Shown here piece after piece: positions 32,294 to 40,820 of a stretch of 64,000 bases of DNA. The position numbers and the translations under genes were made by a program. The stretch spans positions 42,389 to 106,388 of the forward strand of contig DWXV01000024.1 in NCBI GenBank assembly GCA_019119025.1, in the 5' to 3' direction. Source of the DNA: Candidatus Allofournierella excrementigallinarum (GTDB lineage Bacteria > Bacillota > Clostridia > Oscillospirales > Ruminococcaceae). Within the stretch, counting starts at the first letter, position 1. Each line of letters begins with the position of its first letter. A model generated the notes under the pieces. That model ran no database searches. It was not told the origin of the DNA and saw only the letters and a list, made by a program, of their open reading frames with translations.

Positions 32294-33361
32294 GTGAACA
32301 ATCAAACCGCGAATGTGGATTTTTATCTGGGCGCGCTGGGGCCGCACGGCTTCTGCGGCTATTTTGACCGTTTGTGCCACGAGCCGGGCCGGCAGATGTA
32401 CCTCATCAAAAGCGGGCCCGGCTGCGGCAAAAGCACCATGATGCGCAAAATTGCCGGGGCCTCGCCGTTTCCGGTGCAGCGTATCCACTGCTCCTCCGAC
32501 CCGGACAGTCTGGACGGCGTCATCCTGGAACAGCCCCGGGCCGCCGTGGTGGACGCGACGCCGCCGCACGCGCTGGAACCCGTCTGCCCCGGCGCACAGG
32601 AGCGGATGGTGAGCCTGTATCACACGATGGACGTGGCGCGCCTCGCCGAAAACCGCGGCCAGATCCTGCGCCTTTCGATGCGCTGCAAAGCATTGCAGGA
32701 GCGGGCGGGCAGCTACATCGCCGGAGCCGCGAAGCTTCTGGCGGACAGCCGCGCCACCGCCGCCTGGTCCACCGACACCGCCAAGGCGGCGGCCTTCGCA
32801 TCCCGGCTGGCGCTGCGCTATCTGCCCCGGGGCGAGAGCGAGGGCATCGAGCAGGTGCGCCTGCTCAGCGCCGTAACGCCCAAAGGCATCCTCACCTTCT
32901 ACAACACCATCCCCGCCCTGGCAGACACCCTTGTGGTGCTTCACGACGAATACGGCCTGTGCAGCCGCCTCATTCTGGACGAACTGCGCCGCCAGGCTCT
33001 GCGCCGCGGATGCAGCATCATCAGCTGCCCCTGCCCGCTGGGCGGCGGCGAGATCGAGCATCTGTTCATCCCGGCACTGCGGCTGGCCTTCCTCACCTCC
33101 AACAGCTGGCACCCGATGGAGTTTGATGGGCAGAAGAACATCCACTGCCGCCGTTTTGAAGATAAATCCAAGCTTCGCTGCCGCAAAAAGCGCCTGCGCT
33201 TCAACCGGCGCGCCGCCGCTGAGCTGCTGGGGCAGGCCAGCGCCATGCAGCGGGAGGCCAAGACCAGCCACGACGCCATGGAAAAGCTTTACGGCGCGGC
33301 CATCGACTTTTCGGCGGTGGACCGGGCGGCGGAGGACCTGCAGGCCCAGCTGGGGCTGTGA
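32294..33361 (+). CDS. PRK06851-type P-loop ATPase with degenerate second half
   Basis: This 355-aa protein resembles a Firmicute family built from two tandem P-loop halves. The first half is intact: Walker A SGPGCGKST around residues 40-48, then IHCSSDPDSLDGVILEQ and VDATPPHALEPVCPG, all family hallmarks. The second half keeps VTPKGILTFYN (about 194-204) and a C-terminal region that aligns to the first half, but its P-loop position reads HDEYGLCSR (217-225), without GxxGxGK. The start is GTG at 32294, 7 nt after GGGGTGG. CATACCAT at 32261-32268 resembles a sporulation-sigma -10; this is tentative. The function of the family is unknown. Confidence 0.8.
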   Translation: MNNQTANVDFYLGALGPHGFCGYFDRLCHEPGRQMYLIKSGPGCGKSTMMRKIAGASPFPVQRIHCSSDPDSLDGVILEQPRAAVVDATPPHALEPVCPGAQERMVSLYHTMDVARLAENRGQILRLSMRCKALQERAGSYIAGAAKLLADSRATAAWSTDTAKAAAFASRLALRYLPRGESEGIEQVRLLSAVTPKGILTFYNTIPALADTLVVLHDEYGLCSRLILDELRRQALRRGCSIISCPCPLGGGEIEHLFIPALRLAFLTSNSWHPMEFDGQKNIHCRRFEDKSKLRCRKKRLRFNRRAAAELLGQASAMQREAKTSHDAMEKLYGAAIDFSAVDRAAEDLQAQLGL

Positions 33362-33374
33362 GCGCGCTATCTTT

Positions 33375-33405
33375 TTGTGCAGCCGCGGGCGGTTTGTGGT
33401 ACAAT
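33375..33405 (+). promoter_or_regulatory. Weak candidate promoter of the helicase gene
   Basis: TTGTGC (33375-33380), a 19-bp spacer and TACAAT (33400-33405). The predicted start site falls inside the terminator hairpin that follows. Confidence 0.45.
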
Positions 33406-33406
33406 G

Positions 33407-33447
33407 GTTCCCGGAGGCAAGGGCTTTTGCCTCCGGGAACTTTTTTT
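33407..33447 (+). terminator. Terminator between the ATPase and helicase genes
   Basis: A 14-bp stem (33407-33420 with 33427-33440), a 6-nt loop and seven T. It ends only 3 nt before the helicase ribosome binding site. Confidence 0.9.
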
Positions 33448-33464
33448 GCAAGGAGGCGGCGCGC

Positions 33465-35816
33465 GTGGCGCAGGTGCATCTTTCGGTGCGGCAGCTGGTG
33501 GAATTCCTTTTGCAGGCCGGCAGCATTGACAGCCGTTTTTCCGGATTTGACCGGGCGGCGGAAGGCGCGCGCATCCATCGCCGTCTCCAGCGGGCCGCAG
33601 GCAAAGGCTACGACGCGGAGGTCTATCTGAAGCAGGAATACACCGTGGAAGGCGTGGACTACCTCATCGACGGACGTGCCGACGGCATCTTCACCGTGGA
33701 TGGGCTGGTCACCGTGGACGAGATAAAGACCGTGACCGTGCCGCTGGAAGAGATCGCCGAGGACATGCAGCCTGTGCACTGGGCCCAGGGGCAGGTGTAT
33801 GCCGCCATCTGGGCGCGGCAGCAGGGTCTCGAAGAAATCTGCGTGCGCCTGACCTATTTTCAGGTAGACGAAGAGCAGATCGTTCGCTTTTCCCGGCGCT
33901 TCACCGCCATAGAACTGGATGACTTCGTGCAGGAGCTGCTGGCCCGGTACGCCCCCTGGGCAAAGCGGGCCCAAAGCTGGCAGGACCAGCGCACCGAAAG
34001 CCTGCTGGCCCTCCGCTTCCCCTTTGCGGAATACCGCGGCGGCCAGCGGGCCATGGCGGCAGGGGTCTACCGCACCCTGCGGGACGGCCAGCGCCTGCTT
34101 TGCCAGGCGCCCACCGGCATCGGCAAGACCATGAGCACCCTGTTCCCCGCCCTCAAGGCCATGGGCGAAGGGTGCGACGGGCGCATTTTTTACCTCACCG
34201 CCCGCACCACCGCCCGCACCGCCGCCGAAAGCGCGCTGGCCCGCCTGCGTCAAAGCCAGCCGGGCCTGCGCCTCAAGAGCGTCACCCTCACCGCAAAGGA
34301 CAAAGTGTGCCTTCTGGAAAAGCGGGAGTGCACGCCGGACGCCTGCCCCTACGCCCGGGACTACTATGACCGGCTGCGGGACGCGCTGTGGCAGGCGCTG
34401 GACGAGGACGACTTCACCCGCGCCAAACTGGAAGAACTGGCCCGGCGCTTCCAGCTCTGCCCCTTCGAATTCGGGCTGGACATTTCCCTCTGGTGCGACG
34501 TCATCGTGGGCGACTACAATTATCTGTTCGACCCGGTGGTGAACCTGAAACGCTTTTTCGAGGCGGGCGGCGACCACCTGTTTCTGGTGGACGAGGCCCA
34601 CAACCTGCCCGACCGCGCCCGGGACATGCACTCGGCGGGCCTTTGCAAAAGCGAGGTGCTTCGCTGCTCCAGGCTGCTGGGCAAAGGCCGCAGCAAACCC
34701 AAGGCCGCGTTGAACCGGCTCAACCGCGCGTTCATCGAGCTGCGCCGCCAGTGCGAGGGGCAGCCGGGGCACACCTTCTTTTCCGCCCCCGCCCTCACCG
34801 AATTCGACCGCTGCGTGAGCCGGGCCGCCGGCCCGATGGAGGAGTGGCTGGAGGAGCACCGGGAGGGCGAAGCCCACGATGCGATGCTGGACCTTTATTT
34901 TGAACTGCGCCAGTATCTGCGGGTGGCGGAGTGGTACGACGACCACTTTGTGACCCAGGTGAGCGCCGGCGGCAGCGAAGTGCGGGTGTGGCAGCTGTGC
35001 CTTGACCCCAGCGCCTTCGTGGACGCCAGCCTTGCAAAAGGGCGGGGCACGGTGCTGTTCAGCGCCACCCTTTCCCCCGCCGGCTATTTCAAAGACATCC
35101 TGGGCTGTGCCGAAGCGAAGACCGCGGCTCTGCCCAGCCCTTTTGACCCGGCAAGGCTGGGGCTCTTCTGCGCCGCCGACGTGAGCACCCGCTACAAAGA
35201 CCGGCAAGAAAGCCTGGAGCCCATCGCCCGTTACCTGCACGCCATGGCAGCCGGGCGCAAAGGAAACTACATGGCGTTTTTCCCCAGTTACAACTATCTT
35301 GCCCAGGTGCACGAGGTCTTTTGCCGCCTGTTCCCGGAGGTGGAGACGTTGGTGCAGGAGGCGGGCATGGACGAGGCTGCCCGGGAAGCGTTTCTCGCCC
35401 GCTTCACCCCCGGCGAAGCACTGCTGGGGTTCGGGGTGCTGGGCGGCGTGTTCGGCGAAGGGGTGGATCTGGTGGGCCAGCGGCTCATCGGCGCGGCCAT
35501 CGTGGGGGTGGGGCTGCCCCAGGTGGGGCCGCGGCAGGAGATGCTGCGCCGCTATTTTGACCAGACCCGGGGCGGCGGCTTCGATTACGCCTATCGCTTC
35601 CCCGGTTTCAACAAGGTCTTGCAGGCCGCGGGCCGGGTCATCCGCACTGCCGATGACAAGGGCGTGGTGCTGCTCATCGACGACCGGTTCGCCGCCGCAG
35701 GCTACCGGCGGCTTTTCCCCGCGCACTGGCGGCACTGCCGCTACCTGCATGCCCCAAAGGAACTGGAAGGGCAGCTTGCCGCCTTCTGGGGCGCGGAAGA
35801 ACAGGGCGCAGAATAG
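33465..35816 (+). CDS. PD-(D/E)XK nuclease fused to an XPD/DinG-type Fe-S helicase
   Basis: This 783-aa protein has an N-terminal RecB/Cas4-like nuclease module (His38, Asp73, Glu86-x-Lys88, and Gln108-Tyr112 in QGQVY) and an SF2 XPD/DinG helicase. Walker A APTGIGKT is at 215-222, four cysteines at about 282, 289, 294 and 332 suit a 4Fe-4S cluster, and DEAH is at 376-379. Late motifs include GRGTVLFSATLSP and AAGRVIRTADDKG. It should unwind and possibly cut DNA during repair. The start is GTG at 33465, 8 nt after AAGGAGG; the open frame back to 32931 overlaps the ATPase gene and is spurious. Confidence 0.9.
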   Translation: MAQVHLSVRQLVEFLLQAGSIDSRFSGFDRAAEGARIHRRLQRAAGKGYDAEVYLKQEYTVEGVDYLIDGRADGIFTVDGLVTVDEIKTVTVPLEEIAEDMQPVHWAQGQVYAAIWARQQGLEEICVRLTYFQVDEEQIVRFSRRFTAIELDDFVQELLARYAPWAKRAQSWQDQRTESLLALRFPFAEYRGGQRAMAAGVYRTLRDGQRLLCQAPTGIGKTMSTLFPALKAMGEGCDGRIFYLTARTTARTAAESALARLRQSQPGLRLKSVTLTAKDKVCLLEKRECTPDACPYARDYYDRLRDALWQALDEDDFTRAKLEELARRFQLCPFEFGLDISLWCDVIVGDYNYLFDPVVNLKRFFEAGGDHLFLVDEAHNLPDRARDMHSAGLCKSEVLRCSRLLGKGRSKPKAALNRLNRAFIELRRQCEGQPGHTFFSAPALTEFDRCVSRAAGPMEEWLEEHREGEAHDAMLDLYFELRQYLRVAEWYDDHFVTQVSAGGSEVRVWQLCLDPSAFVDASLAKGRGTVLFSATLSPAGYFKDILGCAEAKTAALPSPFDPARLGLFCAADVSTRYKDRQESLEPIARYLHAMAAGRKGNYMAFFPSYNYLAQVHEVFCRLFPEVETLVQEAGMDEAAREAFLARFTPGEALLGFGVLGGVFGEGVDLVGQRLIGAAIVGVGLPQVGPRQEMLRRYFDQTRGGGFDYAYRFPGFNKVLQAAGRVIRTADDKGVVLLIDDRFAAAGYRRLFPAHWRHCRYLHAPKELEGQLAAFWGAEEQGAE

Positions 35817-35818
35817 CC

Positions 35819-35860
35819 AAAACAGGCGCGAAAGCTGGTTTGAGCTTTCGCGCCTGTTTT
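35819..35860. terminator. Bidirectional terminator between helicase and U32 genes
   Basis: An 18-bp stem (35819-35836 with 35843-35860) with a 6-nt loop and A/T tails, between convergent genes. Confidence 0.92.
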
Positions 35861-35932
35861 TATGCGCTCATTTTTTCGGCATGTTCCGCCGCAGATTTGA
35901 AAAGTTCGCATTGCCGCCCGCGGCGGCGGGCC

Positions 35933-37165
35933 TTATCCTTCTGTCAGCCGCTTGCGCAGGAGGCTGTGGGGCGGCAGCGGCGTTTCGCTGGGCATGGTGT
36001 AGAGCATCATGGGATGAGGGGTGCTGGTGATGTTCTCACATTCGGCGCTGCGCAGCCATGCGGGAGAAAGGCGCACCACCTCGCCGGTGGGGGTCAGGGC
36101 TTCCAGCTCCTCCCCCAGGGTGAACTTGCCCCGCTGGGTGCACTTGGCCAGCCCCTCGTGCCAGCTTTCCACCACGCCCACGAACTCCCATTTGCGCACA
36201 TAACCGCCGGTCCCGGCGTCCTGCCGGGCCTTCTGCGGCCCGAAGTAGAAGCCGGGAGAATAGCGGCGGTGGCTGGTGCGGTCCAGCTCGTCCAGCACCC
36301 GCTCTGGGCAGAGGAACTCCTCGCCCGGCGGGGTGGCCAGAAAAGCGTCCAGCGCCTGCCGATAAGCGCTGGTGACGCTGGCCACGTAGTAAAAAGTCTT
36401 GGCGCGGCCCTCAATTTTCAGGCTGTCCACGCCGGCGGCGCAGATCAGGTCGATGAAGGGCGCGGTGCAGAGGTCGTTGGCATTCAGGATATAACTGCCC
36501 TCGGACGTTTCGCCTATCTCCATGTACTCGCCGGGGCGGGTCTCTTCCATCAGGTAGTATTTCCAGCGGCAGGGCTGGGCGCACTGGCCCCGGTTGGCGT
36601 CCCGCCCGGCAAGGTACTGGCTGAGCAGGCACCGCCCCGACACGCTCATGCACATGGCGCCGTGGACAAAGGCTTCCAGTTCCAGCTCTTCGGGGGTGTT
36701 GGAACGGATCTCGGCGATCTGCTGCAAAGTGAGTTCCCTTGCCAGCACCACCCGCTTTGCCCCCAGTTCCCAGGCGGCGCGGGCGGCGGCCCAGTTGGTG
36801 ACGCCCGCCTGGGTGGAAAGGTGTATCTCCGCCTTTGGGGCATATTGTTTCACCATAGACAGCACACCCAGGTCCGCCACAATGAAGGCGTCCACGCCGG
36901 CGGCCCAGGCCTGCTGGATGGCATTTGGCAGTTCCTTCAGTTCTTCGTTGGTGGGCAGGGTGTTTAAGGTCAGATAGAGCTTTTTGCCCCGGGCGTGGCA
37001 GAGGGCCGCCCCCTCGGCCAGCTGCTCCGGAGTGAAGTTCCGGGGCGCGGAGCGCATGCCGAATTCAGGCAGGCCGGCATACACCGCGTCCGCCCCATAG
37101 CGCAGAGCATATTCCAGCCGTTCCAGGTCTCCCGCGGGGGCCAGCAGTTCCGGCACAGGAAGCAT
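35933..37165 (-). CDS. U32 family peptidase-like protein (TrhP/YrrN-YrrO type)
   Basis: This 410-aa protein opens with a TIM-barrel-like segment PVPELLAPAGDLERLEYAL and GADAVYAGLPEFGMR. The U32 signature EAFVHGAMCMSVSGRCLLSQ followed by NRGQCAQPC supplies conserved cysteines that in relatives bind an Fe-S cluster. Relatives of this branch (E. coli TrhP/YegQ, Bacillus YrrN/YrrO) hydroxylate uridine-34 of tRNA rather than act as proteases. It is the last gene of a minus-strand run and is adjacent to mltG, an order also known from the Bacillus yrrL-yrrO region. A hairpin without T-tract (37188-37221) separates it from mltG. Confidence 0.9.
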   Translation of the reverse strand: MLPVPELLAPAGDLERLEYALRYGADAVYAGLPEFGMRSAPRNFTPEQLAEGAALCHARGKKLYLTLNTLPTNEELKELPNAIQQAWAAGVDAFIVADLGVLSMVKQYAPKAEIHLSTQAGVTNWAAARAAWELGAKRVVLARELTLQQIAEIRSNTPEELELEAFVHGAMCMSVSGRCLLSQYLAGRDANRGQCAQPCRWKYYLMEETRPGEYMEIGETSEGSYILNANDLCTAPFIDLICAAGVDSLKIEGRAKTFYYVASVTSAYRQALDAFLATPPGEEFLCPERVLDELDRTSHRRYSPGFYFGPQKARQDAGTGGYVRKWEFVGVVESWHEGLAKCTQRGKFTLGEELEALTPTGEVVRLSPAWLRSAECENITSTPHPMMLYTMPSETPLPPHSLLRKRLTEG

Positions 37166-37187
37166 GTTCCTCTCTCCTTTTCATGGC

Positions 37188-37221
37188 GCAGGGCGCTGAA
37201 AGAAAGCTTTCAGCGCCCTGC
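37188..37221. other. Intercistronic hairpin between mltG and the U32 gene
   Basis: A perfect 15-bp stem (37188-37202 with 37207-37221) with a 4-nt loop and no T-run, directly before the U32 ribosome binding site. Confidence 0.7.
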
Positions 37222-37229
37222 CCGCCGCT

Positions 37230-38369
37230 TTATTGTGAGAACGCGATGTTCTTGTTGCGCTCGTGCTCGCCGATGGTCTTGGCGTAGTAGTATTTTCCGT
37301 TCTTGTCGGTGACAAAGAAATAGTACTTTTCCGCCATATATTCCTCGTCGGGGTTCAGGGCGGCCTTGATGGCCTCGATGCCCGGGTTGGACACCGGCCC
37401 GGCGGGCAGGCCCTCCAGCTCGTAGGTGTTGTAGGCGGCGTAGATGTTGGCGGGGATGTTGTCCCACCCGCCGTAGTAGGGGGCGATCCAGTTATAGATG
37501 TAATTGTTGTCATCCGGGTTCTGGACGTAGCTGCTCACGTTGCTCTCCAGCCGGGGGAACGGCGAGCCCTCCGCCAGCCGGTTGTGGAACACCGCGGAGA
37601 CACGGGCGTCCTCGGCGTTGCCCGCCTCCTCCTGCACGAAGCTGGCCAGGGTGACGGCCTCCTCCAGGGTAAAGCCCTGGTCCGCCGCCTGCTGGCGCAG
37701 CTCGGGGGTGACCTGGCGGTCAAACTCGGCGTAGAAGGTGTTCACGTAGTTATAGACCGTATCGTCCAGAAAGAACTCGTAGGTGTTGGGGAAGAGATAG
37801 CCCTCGCATTTCATGAAGATATCGGGGTCGTCGGGGATCTCGTTCCAGAACTCGTACTGGCTGAAATCCGAGCCATCCTCGCCGTTGGCGCAGGCCAGGA
37901 ACTCCTCGGCGGTGCACAGGCCGTTTTCCTCCATCAACTGGGCCATCCGCTGGGCGGTGAGGCCCTCGGGGAAGGTGATGGTGACGGTGTCCCGCTTGAC
38001 ATACTGGCTCATCGTCTCGATGATCTCGTCGTAGCTTGCGCCCTTGCACAGGGTGAATTCGCCGTACTGCAGGCCGCCCGCCGCCCCTTTGTAGCGCAGA
38101 TAGTAGCGGAACACCAGCGGGCGCTTGATAACGCCGGCATCCGCGAGGCGGTTCGCGATGGTGGTGGGGCCCTCGCCCTGCTCCACCGTCACCGTGACTT
38201 CTTCGGTGGTGGCGTTTTTGCCGGTGATCTCGCCGATCACCGACGCGCCGTAGATGCCGCCGCCGATCAGCAGCACGACAAACAGCAGCAGCACGATCAG
38301 GCAGCCGCTGGGCCCCCGCCTGCGGCGGCGCGGGCGCTGTTCATTGTTTTCCCGTGGCTGGTTGTTCAT
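37230..38369 (-). CDS. mltG: Endolytic transglycosylase MltG (YceG family)
   Basis: This 379-aa membrane protein has a very basic cytoplasmic N-terminus (RPRRRRR), one helix (about 23-45), a LysM-like region (about 55-125) and the YceG domain. It cuts nascent glycan strands and so sets chain length during cell-wall growth. TFPEGLTAQRMAQLM, CEGYLFPNTYEF and VSAVFHNRLAEGSPFPRLES are family motifs. The active-site segment reads LASFVQEEAGN (residues 241-251), with Gln246 where many homologues have Glu and Glu248 kept two residues later. The ATG at 38369 follows AAAGGTGG. Confidence 0.93.
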   Translation of the reverse strand: MNNQPRENNEQRPRRRRRGPSGCLIVLLLFVVLLIGGGIYGASVIGEITGKNATTEEVTVTVEQGEGPTTIANRLADAGVIKRPLVFRYYLRYKGAAGGLQYGEFTLCKGASYDEIIETMSQYVKRDTVTITFPEGLTAQRMAQLMEENGLCTAEEFLACANGEDGSDFSQYEFWNEIPDDPDIFMKCEGYLFPNTYEFFLDDTVYNYVNTFYAEFDRQVTPELRQQAADQGFTLEEAVTLASFVQEEAGNAEDARVSAVFHNRLAEGSPFPRLESNVSSYVQNPDDNNYIYNWIAPYYGGWDNIPANIYAAYNTYELEGLPAGPVSNPGIEAIKAALNPDEEYMAEKYYFFVTDKNGKYYYAKTIGEHERNKNIAFSQ

Positions 38370-38395
38370 GTTTTACTTCCACCTTTGTATGTTTT

Positions 38396-39223
38396 TTATT
38401 CATCGTCCAACATCAGGCGCATATATGCGTCCCGCACGTCGAACGGCTGGTCAAAGAAGCGGATCATGCCGTAATCCCGCGCAGCGCCTTCGCCCAAAAA
38501 GAGCGCCTGGCTCCCGCCCAGCTCCAGCACCGCATCCTCGGCGCCGGTCTTCTGGCGGGCAGCCTCCAGAAGGGCCATGGCCGCGCGGTCGCTCCCGGCA
38601 AAGAGCTCCACGAAGCGCATTTCGTTCCCCTTTTTGAAGAAAAGGCCGTACCCCTCTTCGGAGCACACGCTGGTAACGCCCAGGCTGTAAAGGTCGGTGA
38701 GCACCGCGGTGTAGCCCGCGGCGTTCAGTTCCACCGCATTCGGCGCATACTTTCGGCGAAGCTGCTGCAAGCCCTTTGCGGTGACGGTGTCAAATTCCGC
38801 CTGGGCCCACAGGTTGTTGCGGACAGGCCGGCGCAGCACCCGCTTTGAGAAGGCCTTTTCAAAGCCGCGCTTTGCGTAAAAATCGAACAGCGGCGCGTTC
38901 GCGGGGATGAGCGCCGCAAATGCCGCGCCCCGGCGGGCCAGTTCCTGCCCGGCGGCGTCCATCAAAGCGGTCATCACGCCGGTCCCCCGCTGGCTCTGGC
39001 GGGTGGTGAGGCCGTAATAATAGGCTCCCTCCCGTCCGTAGAGGGTCACCGGCACGGCGCAAAGCAGCGCGGTGCACACGCCGTCCTGCCGGGCGGCAAA
39101 AACGTTCCCCTCTCCGGCGAAATCCTCCAGCACCGACATCGCAAACTGCCCGGTCCCCCCAAAGGAATCAACAAACAGTTTCGCAAGCGCGGGAAATTCT
39201 TCCCGCCGTGCCACACAGTCCAT
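38396..39223 (-). CDS. GNAT-family N-acetyltransferase
   Basis: This 275-aa protein has an N-terminal GNAT fold. TTRQSQRGTGVMTALMDAA near residue 80 is motif A with the acetyl-CoA-binding RGTG turn, and FAALIPANAPLFDFYAKRGF is motif B. The C-terminal half (about 150-275) is poorly conserved and may be a second, degenerate GNAT-like module as in Eis-type enzymes. The frame opens at an ATG at 39265 that overlaps the previous stop. The ATG at 39223 is preferred because AGGGAGGG precedes it. The substrate is unknown; it sits between DUF2156 and mltG in the operon. Confidence 0.82.
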   Translation of the reverse strand: MDCVARREEFPALAKLFVDSFGGTGQFAMSVLEDFAGEGNVFAARQDGVCTALLCAVPVTLYGREGAYYYGLTTRQSQRGTGVMTALMDAAGQELARRGAAFAALIPANAPLFDFYAKRGFEKAFSKRVLRRPVRNNLWAQAEFDTVTAKGLQQLRRKYAPNAVELNAAGYTAVLTDLYSLGVTSVCSEEGYGLFFKKGNEMRFVELFAGSDRAAMALLEAARQKTGAEDAVLELGGSQALFLGEGAARDYGMIRFFDQPFDVRDAYMRLMLDDE

Positions 39224-39261
39224 GGCCGCTCTCCCTCCCTTTTCGGCGCACAGCGCCCCGG

Positions 39262-40158
39262 TCATTTGTTCAGGGCCGCAAGATACTTGGGCTCGATGAT
39301 GTCCGGGTTGTAGGACAGCTTTGCCGCCCGCAGCCCCTCGTCGCCCACATCGTCCTCCCGGTTGATGAGGTCGAACCCGGCGCAGACATTGCGGGCCATC
39401 TCCCGGTTGATGATGTTGTAGGCGCCGGTCACATCGTAGAGCGCTTTTTCCACATGCGTGTCGAACACCCGGTCGTTGATGGGGCTGCCGAAGGAAAACG
39501 CCACGATGCGGCCGCCCGCCGTGACATAGCCGCCCCGCAGGTCCAGTTTGTCAAAGTGATCGAACAGCAGCTCGATGGAGGTGTGCTCGGCCTGGATGCC
39601 GGGGTTATCCTTGTTTTCATACAGCTGGCTCCAGGCGTCGTTGAAGGCGCGGACGGCCGGCAGGTCCTCTTTGGTGAGAGGGTGGAACTGCCAGTCGGGG
39701 TTCTCTCTGATAAAACGAGACACATGGTTCCGTTTCTTCTGGAACCGTCGTCCGGGCAGCTCGGCCAGGTTGGCCTGCTCGTAGATATAATCGTAGTCCG
39801 CCCGGTCAGAGGTGATGGTGAACCTGCCCGGATACCACTCCTCCAGCTGGGTCTTGGCCTCCAGCGTCACCGAATAGAGGTACATGGGGCGGCCGATTCG
39901 CTCGGCGTCCCGCTCCATCGCCTCGATGGCCTTGCGCTCGTCGCCGCCCTTTCCGGCGGGCCAGAGATAATAACAGGCGTCGCCCACATCGCTGCGGATG
40001 AGCACCCAGCCGTCGTATTTGGCGATGTGCGTGTTGTAGGCATGGCTCCACATGAACTGGGTCACAAAGGAGTAACCGCAGCACATGTAGTTGCTGGAAC
40101 GCATGATGGGCGCGGCCCAGGCGAAATCATCGATGGTGATGGGATGGAATTCGATCAT
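39262..40158 (-). CDS. DUF2156 (LPG-synthetase C-terminal-like) protein
   Basis: This 298-aa soluble protein consists of two GNAT-like halves of the DUF2156 type found at the C-terminus of phosphatidylglycerol lysyltransferases. LPGRRFQKKRNHVSRFIREN near residue 135 and FDTHVEKALYDVTGAYNIIN with REMA near 235 are characteristic. Without the membrane flippase part of MprF, the function is unknown; an aminoacyl- or acyl-transfer reaction is the best guess. It begins with ATGA overlap on the tmk stop and AAGGAGG upstream, so translation is coupled. Confidence 0.87.
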   Translation of the reverse strand: MIEFHPITIDDFAWAAPIMRSSNYMCCGYSFVTQFMWSHAYNTHIAKYDGWVLIRSDVGDACYYLWPAGKGGDERKAIEAMERDAERIGRPMYLYSVTLEAKTQLEEWYPGRFTITSDRADYDYIYEQANLAELPGRRFQKKRNHVSRFIRENPDWQFHPLTKEDLPAVRAFNDAWSQLYENKDNPGIQAEHTSIELLFDHFDKLDLRGGYVTAGGRIVAFSFGSPINDRVFDTHVEKALYDVTGAYNIINREMARNVCAGFDLINREDDVGDEGLRAAKLSYNPDIIEPKYLAALNK

Positions 40159-40820
40159 AAAACCTCCTTGATCGCTTGGAGCAGGTCGGCGTGGATGGCC
40201 TCGATGGGGCGCATCGCCCCCCGCTCGGTGCAGGGGACCTTGACCCAGCCCAGCGTGCGGGCGCAGTAGTCTGCCGCCTCATGGCTGCGGGCCAGATAGG
40301 CAAGGTCCTTTTCGTGAATGTCTTTTTTGCTCTCGTCGCCCTTGTAGCGGGCGGTCATCAGCCCCTGGCTGACGGCGGGGTCCGCCTCCAGGTAGACGAC
40401 GCGGTCCGGCACAGGGATGCCGATTTTATTATATTCAAAGTCGAACAGCCAATCCAGAAAAGCGGGCCACTGCTCCCTTGGCAGTTTGGAGCACTGGTGC
40501 ACCGCGTTGCTGGTGGTGTAGCGGTCGGAGACGATGACGCCGCCCTGGCGGTAAAAGCAGCCCCAGCCGGTCTTGTAGCTGGCGTAGCGGTCCACCGAAT
40601 AAAAGGTGGAAGCGGCATAGGCGTTCACATCGCCCGGGTGGCTGCCGAATTTGCCGCCCAGATACATCTTGATGAGGGCCGAGGACTCGCTGGCATAGTC
40701 CGGAAAGGAAATTTGCTTTACAGTTCTCCCCTGCGCGTTCAGCGCATCGGTCAGGCGGGCCGCCTGGGTGGCTTTGCCGCTTCCGTCCAGGCCTTCGATC
40801 ACGATCAGTCTGCCGTTCAC
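40155..40820 (-). CDS. tmk: Thymidylate kinase
   Basis: This 221-aa P-loop kinase phosphorylates dTMP to dTDP. The N-terminus RLIVIEGLDGSGKATQAARL carries a P-loop in which the usual Ser/Thr after Lys is Ala (GKAT). SVDRYASYKTGW, VIVSDRYTTSNAVHQ (DRY/H motif) and VVYLEADPAVSQGLMTAR follow as in Tmk. The start is GTG at 40820 and overlaps the thyX stop as GTGA, so thyX and tmk, consecutive steps of dTTP synthesis, are translationally coupled. Frames further upstream lie inside thyX. Confidence 0.88.
   Translation of the reverse strand: MNGRLIVIEGLDGSGKATQAARLTDALNAQGRTVKQISFPDYASESSALIKMYLGGKFGSHPGDVNAYAASTFYSVDRYASYKTGWGCFYRQGGVIVSDRYTTSNAVHQCSKLPREQWPAFLDWLFDFEYNKIGIPVPDRVVYLEADPAVSQGLMTARYKGDESKKDIHEKDLAYLARSHEAADYCARTLGWVKVPCTERGAMRPIEAIHADLLQAIKEVL

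Noticed and set aside
32294..35816. Defence island or novel immune system formed by the ATPase and nuclease-helicase genes
   Set aside because: A strong terminator separates the two genes, both have known chromosomal relatives in ordinary Firmicutes, and no toxin, transposase or phage-related gene is nearby. It is kept only as separate observations.
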